A DNA stretch of 6,656 nt, taken from contig JAJAYH010000437.1 in NCBI GenBank assembly GCA_026786325.1, positions 1 through 6,656 on the forward strand, read 5' to 3'. Numbering within the stretch: the first letter of the stretch is position 1; each line of letters opens with the position of its first letter. A program made the position numbers and the translations under genes. This document shows positions 1 through 5,467 of this stretch, in pieces. Source of the DNA: Alkalinema sp. CAN_BIN05 (GTDB taxonomy: Bacteria > Cyanobacteriota > Cyanobacteriia > Leptolyngbyales > Leptolyngbyaceae). The notes below the pieces were generated by a model. That model was not told the DNA's origin. It made no database searches and saw nothing but the letters and a program-made list of their open reading frames with translations.

Positions 1-1575
1 CATAAATCCGTGGAACAAGGGATGGGAACTGCTGGGACGAGATTGAAATTCAGGGTGAAATTGGCTAGCAATGAAGAATGGATGACTTGGAAGTTCAATG
101 ATCTCCACCAGCCGATCGTTGGGCGATGTCCCGCTGATTTGATAGCCGCTCTCCAAAAATTGCGGACGATAGTGATTGTTGAATTCATAGCGATGGCGAT
201 GGCGTTCGTAGATCACTTCTTTCCCATAGAGATCTAGAGTTTTAGTACCCGTCGTGAGTTTGCATGGATAAACGCCTAAACGCATGGTTCCACCCAAATC
301 GACAACATCTTCTTGCTCAGGCAATAGATTAATCACCGCATTCAAGGCATCTTGTTTGAATTCTGCGCTGTGAGCATCTTCCAGTTTGGCCACATTACGC
401 GCCCATTCAATCACCGCACATTGCATTCCTAAACAAAGTCCTAAAAAGGGCACATTATTTTCACGGGCATAGCGAATTGCTTCAATTTTGCCATCTACAC
501 CCCGAATCCCAAATCCACCCGGAACCAGAATTCCATGTACTCCTTTCAGATGCTTTTCTGCACCGTCTACTTCAATGTCTTCAGAATTGATCCAATGTAG
601 TTTCAAGCCGCTTCCTGTAGCGATCGCAGCATGGCGCAGTGCTTCAACTACTGATAAATAGGCATCACCTAACTGCACATACTTCCCAACTAATGCAATT
701 TGTAATTCACTACCGGGACTATACATTCGATCGACTAAGGTTTGCCAAGCTTCTAAATTAGGTTCGCGTTGTTCTAGATTGAGATGATTAATCGCTTGAA
801 TGGCTAACCCTTCTTGTTCCATAATCAACGGCACTTCATAAATGCTGCGGACATCGGGACAAGTAATTACACATTCAAGATTGACATCACAGAACTCCGC
901 CAGCTTTGCTTTCAAGCCCTTTTCTAATTCCCGATCGCAGCGACAGACCAAAATATCGGGTTGAATTCCGATCGATCTCAATTCTTTGACAGAGTGTTGC
1001 GTTGGTTTAGTCTTCAATTCACCAGAAGCGGGAATAAAAGGAACCAGGGTAACGTGGGTATACAGAACATTTTTACGGCCAACGTCTTTACGGAATTGTC
1101 GAATGGCTTCGAGATAAGGCAATGATTCAATATCGCCCACAGTGCCGCCAATTTCAGTAATGACGACATCAGGATTAGTATTGCGGGCGACGCGGTGAAT
1201 GCGTTCTTTAATTTCATTGGTAATATGGGGAATCACCTGAACGGTGCCGCCATTGTAATCACCACGCCGCTCTTTATTGATCACCGATTGATAAATAGAA
1301 CCTGTCGTCACACTGTTCAATCTCGACATGGATGTGTCGGTAAATCGTTCATAGTGGCCCAAATCTAAATCAGTCTCTGCCCCGTCTTCGGTAACAAAAA
1401 CTTCCCCATGTTGATAGGGACTCATGGTGCCGGGATCTACGTTCAAATAAGGGTCGAGCTTGAGAATGGAAACCGTGTAGCCCCGTGACTTCAGCAGCCG
1501 TCCTAAGCTTGCTGCCACAATGCCCTTGCCAATTCCAGAAACTACGCCGCCAGTCACAAAGACAAATTTCGTCAT
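1..1575 (-). CDS. pyrG: CTP synthase (glutamine-hydrolysing), 3' end outside window
   Basis: Makes CTP from UTP, ATP and glutamine in the cytoplasm, the last step of de novo pyrimidine nucleotide synthesis. 525 codons are open without a stop; the family is usually about 535-560 residues, so only a short C-terminal tail is missing. The N-terminal synthetase domain (about 1-270) starts MTKFVFVTGG and has the P-loop VTGGVVSGIGKGI (7-19), the DLDLGHYERF block with D71, and E141 in ITEIGGTVGD, matching the Mg/ATP ligands of the E. coli enzyme (D72, E140). The glutamine amidotransferase domain (about 290 onward) has the oxyanion-hole segment PGGFG (352-356), nucleophile C381 in LGLCLGMQC, and H507/E509 in FHPEF, completing the Cys-His-Glu triad. 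The ATG is chosen because the family begins exactly here. No Shine-Dalgarno precedes it; the six bases before ATG are CCTCCT. It is transcribed away from the amidase gene. Identity is near certain from motifs and full-length collinearity. Confidence 0.97.
   Translation of the reverse strand, partial: MTKFVFVTGGVVSGIGKGIVAASLGRLLKSRGYTVSILKLDPYLNVDPGTMSPYQHGEVFVTEDGAETDLDLGHYERFTDTSMSRLNSVTTGSIYQSVINKERRGDYNGGTVQVIPHITNEIKERIHRVARNTNPDVVITEIGGTVGDIESLPYLEAIRQFRKDVGRKNVLYTHVTLVPFIPASGELKTKPTQHSVKELRSIGIQPDILVCRCDRELEKGLKAKLAEFCDVNLECVITCPDVRSIYEVPLIMEQEGLAIQAINHLNLEQREPNLEAWQTLVDRMYSPGSELQIALVGKYVQLGDAYLSVVEALRHAAIATGSGLKLHWINSEDIEVDGAEKHLKGVHGILVPGGFGIRGVDGKIEAIRYARENNVPFLGLCLGMQCAVIEWARNVAKLEDAHSAEFKQDALNAVINLLPEQEDVVDLGGTMRLGVYPCKLTTGTKTLDLYGKEVIYERHRHRYEFNNHYRPQFLESGYQISGTSPNDRLVEIIELPSHPFFIASQFHPEFQSRPSSSHPLFHGFM
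620..627. repeat. HIP1 palindrome GCGATCGC
   Basis: Highly iterated palindrome typical of cyanobacterial genomes, here inside pyrG. It supports the taxonomic assignment; its role (perhaps linked to methylation or DNA structure) is unsettled. Confidence 0.9.
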
Positions 1576-1615
1576 AGGAGGGTTCGATCGCACAACATCG
1601 CAAATTACCCCGAGT

Positions 1616-1644
1616 ATTGTAGGGCAAGCCGTCACGTCTTCACG
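1616..1644 (-). promoter_or_regulatory. Candidate pyrG promoter
   Basis: On the minus strand TACAAT (1621-1616) is a good -10 hexamer. The hexamer 17 bp upstream, CGTGAA (1644-1639), is a poor -35. The implied start near 1609 would give a leader of about 34 nt. The rest of the 199-bp gap between pyrG and the amidase gene holds no other clear signal on this strand. Inference from hexamer matching only. Confidence 0.35.
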
Positions 1645-1710
1645 GAATCCGGCAAAGTTTCTAGGGCAAATCAAGCGGTGAGGTCAGGCCGATCGGATTT
1701 TAACGAGATG

Positions 1711-1738
1711 TTTGAACCCTGTAGATTCACAGTAAAAT
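1711..1738 (+). promoter_or_regulatory. Candidate amidase promoter
   Basis: TTTGAA (1711-1716), a 16-bp spacer and TAAAAT (1733-1738) form a plausible but weak sigma-70-type promoter in the divergent gap. The predicted start near 1745 leaves a leader of about 30 nt before the ATG at 1775. The local sequence is A/T-rich, so chance matches are likely. Confidence 0.3.
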
Positions 1739-1774
1739 AATTGAAATTTATGGATTAATCTCCCAATTATCGGA

Positions 1775-3523
1775 ATGTTTATCCTTTCAGAAAATCCCCC
1801 CGCCATCCCCGTAGCACCCCAACAGCGATCGCCCTCTTCAACTCTGTTGGTGGTTTATCCTCCGGTTGCCCACAGCACTACAGCATCTCAAATCTTTTTA
1901 ATTGGTTCGGCTCCGGCGGCGGGCGAGGTTTTGGTAAACGGTCAGCGGATTCGCCGCAGTACAACGGGAAATTTTTCACCGAGTTTTCCACTGAAGGTTG
2001 GTGAAAATAAATTTGTCGTTGAATACTCTGGTCAGTCCAAAACGATCGTCGTCATCCGCACGTTAGCTCAGCCTGAACTCCCGATCGATGGGTTTGGTAA
2101 AGACTCGCTGTATCCGAATGTCCCGATCGCTCGTTTGCCGGGAGAATTAATTTGTTTAAGCGCCATCGCACCGCCCAATTCCAAAGTCACGGCGCGCCTA
2201 GGTCAACAATCTTTGACGCTAGTCCCAGGCGCTAACACAATGACGTTGGCCGATAACCTGAGTGTCCTCACGGGGAAACTTGAAACGCAAGCGGTGATGG
2301 GAAAGTATCAAGCCTGTTTGCAGCTATCGCAGCCATCTTCTCAAAACACTACTCTGGGTGCGCCAATTTATGAGTTGCAATTGCCCGATGGTCGATCGAT
2401 TCGAGAAACAGCAAAAGGAACAATAGATGTTTTGGATCCAGCTCGATTGACCACAGTGGAAGTAACGGCGAATCTTGGAGTTTCGAGAACAGGCAGTGAT
2501 AGTGAATTTGCTCGGCTGACCGCATTGCCAAAGGGGGTGCGCGATCGAGTCACGGGGACGGATGGCATTTGGCAACGGCTGAGTTATGGCGGATGGATTA
2601 AAGATACAGAAACCCAAGTGGTCAGCCGCAGCGGTGTTCCGGTAGAGTCCTTTGTCAGCGGTGTTACCTCGCGATTGGTCAGCGACTGGACAGAACTGCG
2701 GATTCCGCTGCAAACTCCCGTGCCCATTACGGTGAATCAAACCGATCGGACCCTTCAGCTCACCTTACACCACACCATTTCTCAAGCGGGAATCCAACGC
2801 TTGGTGAATAACCCGACAATCTCCCATGTCACTTGGCAACAAATCACGCCCACTCAGATGCAATACATGCTGCATTTGAAAACCACTCAGGCTTGGGGAT
2901 ACAAAACCCGATACGAGGGAAATTTATTAGTTCTTTCACTTAAAAATCCGCCTGTTCTTGCAAGTAATTTAAAGGGCATCAAAATTCTGTTGGATCCCGG
3001 CCATGGTAGCTCCGAGGATTTGGGATCAGTGGGCAATGGTGGCATTCCTGAAAAAGATGTAACGATCGTTGTCTCAAAACTATTGCGCGATCGGCTAACG
3101 AAACGGGGCGCAACGGTGATGATGACCCGAGAAGGGGATAATGATATTGGACCCAATGAACGGGCACAACTAATTGCAAAAGTCGAACCTACAATAGCCC
3201 TGAGCATTCATTACAACGCGTTGCCTGATGCGGGCGATGCGGAGAAAACCCAAGGTGTTTCTGCATTTTGGTATCATCCCCAATCTCAATCCCTCGCACA
3301 ATTTCTACATGATTATGTGACCGAAAAGCTCGATCGAAAATCCGACAATGTGTTCTGGAACAATCTCGCCTTAACCCGCCCGACCGTTGCACCGTCAGTT
3401 TTGATTGAGTTGGGCTACATGATTAATCCCGAAGAATATAGCTGGATTACAGACCCAGTTCAGCAAAATAGATTGGCCAATACCTTAGCTGATGGCATTG
3501 AGGCTTGGTTGCGATCGCGTTAG
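1775..3523 (+). CDS. N-acetylmuramoyl-L-alanine amidase (Amidase_3 type) with Ig-like N-terminal region
   Basis: Predicted zinc hydrolase cutting the amide bond between N-acetylmuramic acid and L-alanine in peptidoglycan, as in cell-wall remodelling or daughter-cell separation. The protein has 582 residues. The catalytic domain spans about 402-582: H410 in LLDPGHGS, E426 in GIPEKDV and H479 in LSIHYNA are the expected zinc ligands, and E545 in VLIELGYM is the expected catalytic glutamate. A segment at about 35-95 (IFLIGSAPAAGEVLVNG, then a G-x-F and L-x-V-G-E-N pattern) resembles a beta-rich Ig-like/glucodextranase-B fold. Residues 100-400 look beta-rich and are not recognised further. Oddly, the N-terminus (MFILSENPPAIPVAPQQ) has no hydrophobic signal segment, although the substrate is periplasmic. 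The ATG at 1775 is the first start after an in-frame TGA at 1742-1744, with no ATG, GTG or TTG between. No strong Shine-Dalgarno is seen. The gene ends inside a HIP1 site. The enzyme class is well supported; export and biological role are inferred. Confidence 0.92.
   Translation: MFILSENPPAIPVAPQQRSPSSTLLVVYPPVAHSTTASQIFLIGSAPAAGEVLVNGQRIRRSTTGNFSPSFPLKVGENKFVVEYSGQSKTIVVIRTLAQPELPIDGFGKDSLYPNVPIARLPGELICLSAIAPPNSKVTARLGQQSLTLVPGANTMTLADNLSVLTGKLETQAVMGKYQACLQLSQPSSQNTTLGAPIYELQLPDGRSIRETAKGTIDVLDPARLTTVEVTANLGVSRTGSDSEFARLTALPKGVRDRVTGTDGIWQRLSYGGWIKDTETQVVSRSGVPVESFVSGVTSRLVSDWTELRIPLQTPVPITVNQTDRTLQLTLHHTISQAGIQRLVNNPTISHVTWQQITPTQMQYMLHLKTTQAWGYKTRYEGNLLVLSLKNPPVLASNLKGIKILLDPGHGSSEDLGSVGNGGIPEKDVTIVVSKLLRDRLTKRGATVMMTREGDNDIGPNERAQLIAKVEPTIALSIHYNALPDAGDAEKTQGVSAFWYHPQSQSLAQFLHDYVTEKLDRKSDNVFWNNLALTRPTVAPSVLIELGYMINPEEYSWITDPVQQNRLANTLADGIEAWLRSR
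1825..1832. repeat. HIP1 palindrome GCGATCGC
   Basis: Second copy, near the 5' end of the amidase gene, within codons for the unstructured N-terminal stretch. Confidence 0.9.
3511..3518. repeat. HIP1 palindrome GCGATCGC
   Basis: Third copy, covering the last codons of the amidase gene just before its TAG stop. Confidence 0.9.
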
Positions 3524-3578
3524 GTCACTGATATTAAATGCCCTTCGCTTTGGTATTACCCGGATCTGATCTCGATCG

Positions 3579-3656
3579 ATTCAGTTTAAATACTGGGCAG
3601 TCCCGACTCTAGACCTACAAGATTCGTAAATATCATGGTAAATTCAGTTTGAAATA
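3579..3656. repeat. Spaced direct repeat upstream of the epimerase gene
   Basis: ATTCAGTTTAAATA at 3579-3592 recurs as ATTCAGTTTGAAATA at 3642-3656, identical except for one inserted G, with starts 63 bp apart. Both copies lie in the 181-bp gap between the amidase and epimerase genes. The second copy includes TTGAAA, a possible -35 element. Function is unknown; a paired protein-binding site is one option, chance in A/T-rich DNA another. Confidence 0.4.
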
Positions 3657-3674
3657 GGTGAATGCTTTGTAGGT
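3613..3674. repeat. Imperfect inverted repeat upstream of the epimerase gene
   Basis: ACCTACAAGATTC (3613-3625) and GAATGCTTTGTAGGT (3660-3674) are inverted copies: eight outer bases pair perfectly, and five more pair after a two-base bulge. The 34-bp loop includes a weak candidate promoter element, TTGAAA (3649-3654). The right arm ends 30 bp before the ATG at 3705. It could be a two-site operator or, if transcribed, a leader hairpin. Confidence 0.45.
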
Positions 3675-3675
3675 A
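3649..3675 (+). promoter_or_regulatory. Weak candidate promoter of the epimerase gene
   Basis: TTGAAA (3649-3654) is a fair -35. The best downstream -10 is TAGGTA (3670-3675), only 15 bp away, which is shorter than ideal. It overlaps the right arm of the inverted repeat, so a protein bound there would compete with RNA polymerase. TATCAT at 3631-3636 is an alternative -10 without a matching -35. Confidence 0.22.
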
Positions 3676-3704
3676 TCACAACCTCATTTCACGCGGAAAA
3701 TTCT

Positions 3705-4694
3705 ATGGGCATTAGTATTGTTACAGGTGCAGCAGGTTTCATTGGCTCCCACATAGCGGAAACCTTGCTCAAAGTAGGTCATCAGGTAATCGGGATTGAT
3801 CACTTTAATGACTATTACAGCCCTGAGCTAAAACGAAGAAATATTTTAGGCTTTATTAATCATCCAAATTTTAAATTAATTGATGGGGATATTCAGTTTC
3901 TCGACTGGAATCTCCTGCTTGAAGATGTCGATATAATCTATCACCAAGCGGCGCAAGCGGGAGTTCGAGCAAGCTGGGGAACGAGCTTTCGAGCCTACAC
4001 TGAACGCAATATTAATGCCACACAGGTGATTCTAGAAGCAGCAAAAGACGCTAAAAATCTTAAGCGCCTAGTCTATGCCTCCACATCTTCCATTTATGGG
4101 AATGCTGAAACCTTGCCAACGTCCGAAACTATTTCCCCACTTCCCATCTCGCCCTATGGCATCACCAAACTCGCCACTGAACGGATGGGCACGGTCTATC
4201 ACGACAATTTCGGTGTGCCATTTTGTTCATTGCGATATTTCACGGTCTATGGTCCACGCCAACGGCCAGATATGGGATTCCATAAGTTTTATAAGGCGGC
4301 GATCGATGGTAAGGCGATCGATGTGTTTGGGGATGGTCGTCAGACTCGTGACTTTACGTTTATTAGCGATGTCGTTGCTGCAAATTTAGCGGCGGCCAAC
4401 TGTGATGCGGCCAATGGTCAAATCTTTAACATTGGCGGCGGCAGTCGGGTGGTGTTGGAAGATGTCCTAGATATGATGGGGAATATTATGGGCCAGCCGA
4501 TCGTCCGTAACTACATTGATCAAGCACGGGGCGATGCACGTCATACCTCTGCCGATGTCACCAAGGCTAAAGCTGTTTTAGGCTTCAACCCACAGGTATC
4601 GCTTCATGATGGCTTGACCCAAGAGTGGGAGTGGATTCAAGGCTTGTACAGTCCAGCAGCAGCGACTGCTAATGTTTCCACTGCTATGGGATAG
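3705..4694 (+). CDS. NAD-dependent sugar-nucleotide epimerase/dehydratase (extended SDR)
   Basis: Predicted cytoplasmic enzyme modifying a nucleotide-activated sugar for surface polysaccharide, lipopolysaccharide or glycan synthesis. The protein has 329 residues, typical of extended short-chain dehydrogenases. The Rossmann NAD-binding motif TGAAGFIG lies at 7-14. The HFNDYYSPELKR segment is typical of the UDP-glucuronate 4-epimerase branch. ASTSSIYG (125-132) carries the active-site Ser/Thr, and Y151 and K155 in SPYGITK form the YxxxK pair. LRYFTVYGPRQRPDM and GDGRQTRDFTFISDV are substrate-side family motifs. The last 15 or so residues (SPAAATANVSTAMG) look like an unstructured tail. The ATG places the Rossmann motif at the usual distance from the N-terminus; upstream there is only a weak GGA. 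It runs in the same direction as the amidase gene but 181 bp away, so co-transcription is uncertain. The fold is certain; the exact substrate (UDP-glucuronate, UDP-glucose, UDP-GlcNAc or a GDP-sugar) cannot be fixed from sequence alone. Confidence 0.92.
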   Translation: MGISIVTGAAGFIGSHIAETLLKVGHQVIGIDHFNDYYSPELKRRNILGFINHPNFKLIDGDIQFLDWNLLLEDVDIIYHQAAQAGVRASWGTSFRAYTERNINATQVILEAAKDAKNLKRLVYASTSSIYGNAETLPTSETISPLPISPYGITKLATERMGTVYHDNFGVPFCSLRYFTVYGPRQRPDMGFHKFYKAAIDGKAIDVFGDGRQTRDFTFISDVVAANLAAANCDAANGQIFNIGGGSRVVLEDVLDMMGNIMGQPIVRNYIDQARGDARHTSADVTKAKAVLGFNPQVSLHDGLTQEWEWIQGLYSPAAATANVSTAMG

Positions 4695-4715
4695 ATTGTG
4701 AAATAGAATGAAACC

Positions 4716-4748
4716 TCTGAATCAGATTATGGCCTGGTTCAGAATTTT
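4716..4748 (+). terminator. Terminator-like hairpin after the epimerase gene
   Basis: TCTGAATCAG (4716-4725) pairs along its whole length with CTGGTTCAGA (4734-4743), ten pairs including one G-U, around an 8-nt loop. AATTTT follows the stem. The start is 22 bp after the epimerase stop, the expected place for an intrinsic terminator. The T-run is only four long, so strength is uncertain. The convergent minus-strand gene may use the same hairpin from the other side. Confidence 0.6.
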
Positions 4749-4795
4749 CATCTAGACAAGCAAAAGACTTAAAAAAACGATCGGTTAAGCCAGCC

Positions 4796-4832
4796 ATCAA
4801 CACAATCAATCAACACAATCAATCAACAGAAT
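4796..4832. repeat. 13-bp tandem repeat, nearly 3 copies, across a stop codon
   Basis: ATCAACACAATCA occurs at 4796-4808 and again exactly at 4809-4821. A degenerate third copy (ATCAACAGAATT) runs to about 4832. The repeat contains the stop codon and last codons of the minus-strand gene ending at 4819. Because 13 is not a multiple of three, copy-number changes would shift the reading frame beyond the repeat, though the present stop lies near its gene-proximal end. Confidence 0.85.
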
Positions 4833-5313
4833 TTAAGTGATAGATATTTAAATGATGAACGATCGCTTCTAAAAGCTGTGCGAGCTGCGTCAGGTGTTGC
4901 GTGAATTGTTGTTGGCGTTGCAAAATCCGATCGGATTGACGAGCCGCTTGCCAGAATTGTCGGTCGAGTTGAAGCAATTTCGTCAGACGAGTTACTTCAG
5001 GAGTGAGCGATCGCAGTTGATTTTTCAACACACTAGTTTTCAACACATTGGTTTTGTCGTCTTGAATACCGTTGTTCAGCTCAAAAGTATTAAGCAACTG
5101 CATTAGTGAAGGAATAATCCGATCGTCAACCATCGTTTTCAGTAATAGCCAGCTCTGACTTATGGGATCCCCGTCAGAGCAGACGATCGGATTTTCAGGC
5201 AACATTTTCAGCCCCAAAAGCGTCTCAGTTACTAGGTTTAGAGCATTTTGATGGAGATGGAGGCAGTCTAGAATTGGATCGGGATCGCAGTCGATTAGAG
5301 GGGTGCTATTCAT
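4819..5313 (-). CDS. Small helical hypothetical protein, possibly PatD-like
   Basis: A 164-residue protein, soluble and mostly helical, with no signal peptide or membrane segment. The C-terminal half (about 95-155) is rich in Leu and Gln with spaced hydrophobics, suggesting helical hairpins or a coiled coil. The segment LLQLDRQFWQAARQ (113-126), followed by a Q-rich helix and an L-A-Q-L-L-E-A-I end, recalls from memory the cyanobacterial PatD family, linked to heterocyst frequency and to FtsZ; this is tentative. Three cysteines lie at 9, 17 and 45. A five-residue in-frame duplication (NVLKT/SVLKN, 89-98) comes from a DNA repeat, and the last residues (NSVD) lie in another repeat. Start: ATG at 5313 is preceded by AAGGA three bases upstream. 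A TTG four codons earlier lacks such a site and is less likely. The gene is divergent from rel with 154 bp between. That it is a real gene is likely; its function is unproven. Confidence 0.7.
   Translation of the reverse strand: MNSTPLIDCDPDPILDCLHLHQNALNLVTETLLGLKMLPENPIVCSDGDPISQSWLLLKTMVDDRIIPSLMQLLNTFELNNGIQDDKTNVLKTSVLKNQLRSLTPEVTRLTKLLQLDRQFWQAARQSDRILQRQQQFTQHLTQLAQLLEAIVHHLNIYHLNSVD
5007..5014. repeat. HIP1 palindrome GCGATCGC
   Basis: Fourth copy, within the small minus-strand hypothetical gene, which supports that gene being long-resident rather than recently acquired. Confidence 0.9.
5022..5051. repeat. 15-bp in-frame tandem duplication inside the small hypothetical gene
   Basis: TTTTCAACACACTAG (5022-5036) is followed at once by TTTTCAACACATTGG (5037-5051), 13 of 15 bases identical. 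Read on the minus strand it encodes the adjacent pentapeptides NVLKT and SVLKN. Being five codons long, it keeps the frame. It shares the core TCAACACA with the 13-bp repeat at the end of the same gene. Confidence 0.75.
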
Positions 5314-5339
5314 GGTTCCTTGCAACAGAAAAGATGGTC

Positions 5340-5368
5340 TTGATACATTCGCTGAATTTCTTTATAGT
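5340..5368 (+). promoter_or_regulatory. Strong candidate rel promoter
   Basis: TTGATA (5340-5345) and TATAGT (5363-5368), each one base off the sigma-70 consensus, are separated by the ideal 17 bp. The start is predicted near 5375, giving a rel leader of about 93 nt. It is the best promoter match in the window. It lies just upstream of the divergent small gene, whose own promoter must overlap this region. Confidence 0.65.
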
Positions 5369-5373
5369 ATCTG

Positions 5374-5389
5374 AACTCAAATTTGAGTT
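5374..5389. promoter_or_regulatory. Perfect 16-bp palindrome at the predicted rel start, candidate operator
   Basis: AACTCAAATTTGAGTT is a perfect inverted repeat with no mismatch and no spacer. It covers about +1 to +15 of the predicted rel transcript, a classical repressor position. It does not match the NtcA (GTA-N8-TAC), SyCRP1 (TGTGA-N6-TCACA), CIRCE or Zur-type sites I know. In RNA it would form only a weak A/U-rich hairpin, so a DNA-binding dimer is the likelier reader. No bound protein is known. Confidence 0.5.
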
Positions 5390-5394
5390 TAAAT

Positions 5395-5425
5395 AGTGAT
5401 TTTAAGCCAGTCGAGTGATTTTGAG
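5395..5425. repeat. 12-bp direct repeat in the rel leader
   Basis: AGTGATTTTAAG (5395-5406) recurs as AGTGATTTTGAG (5414-5425) with one mismatch. Starts are 19 bp apart, close to two turns of the DNA helix. Both copies lie downstream of the predicted rel start and upstream of its ATG. They could bind a protein cooperatively or be chance; no known motif was recognised. Confidence 0.45.
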
Positions 5426-5467
5426 ACAGGGCTTCGCTATTCGCCATCTCGCCGCGTGAAATGACCT

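Noticed and set aside
186..201. GATGGC repeat-like run
   Set aside because: It encodes the conserved Arg-His-Arg-His-Arg stretch of the CTP synthase amidotransferase domain, so protein constraint explains it.
1576..1581. Perfect AGGAGG on the plus strand
   Set aside because: No start codon lies at a suitable distance and no plausible plus-strand gene follows; it is just the complement of the pyrG leader.
1370..1627. Short minus-strand open frame over the pyrG start
   Set aside because: It is out of frame with pyrG, which is firmly established by its motifs here.
2324..2740. Open frame of 138 codons on the minus strand
   Set aside because: It lies wholly inside the amidase gene, opposite its coding strand, and its composition (Cys, Arg, Ser and His rich) resembles no protein family.
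3564..3600. Possible terminator after the amidase gene
   Set aside because: The inverted segments (CTGA/TCAG around CGATCG, CAGT/ACTG) give stems of only four pairs and no T-run follows.
4796..4832. Short repeats considered as a CRISPR array
   Set aside because: Units are 13 bp and directly adjacent, with no spacers and no cas genes nearby.
5314..5325. TTG start four codons upstream of the small minus-strand gene
   Set aside because: It lacks a ribosome-binding site, and these bases include the AAGGA that best serves the ATG at 5313.
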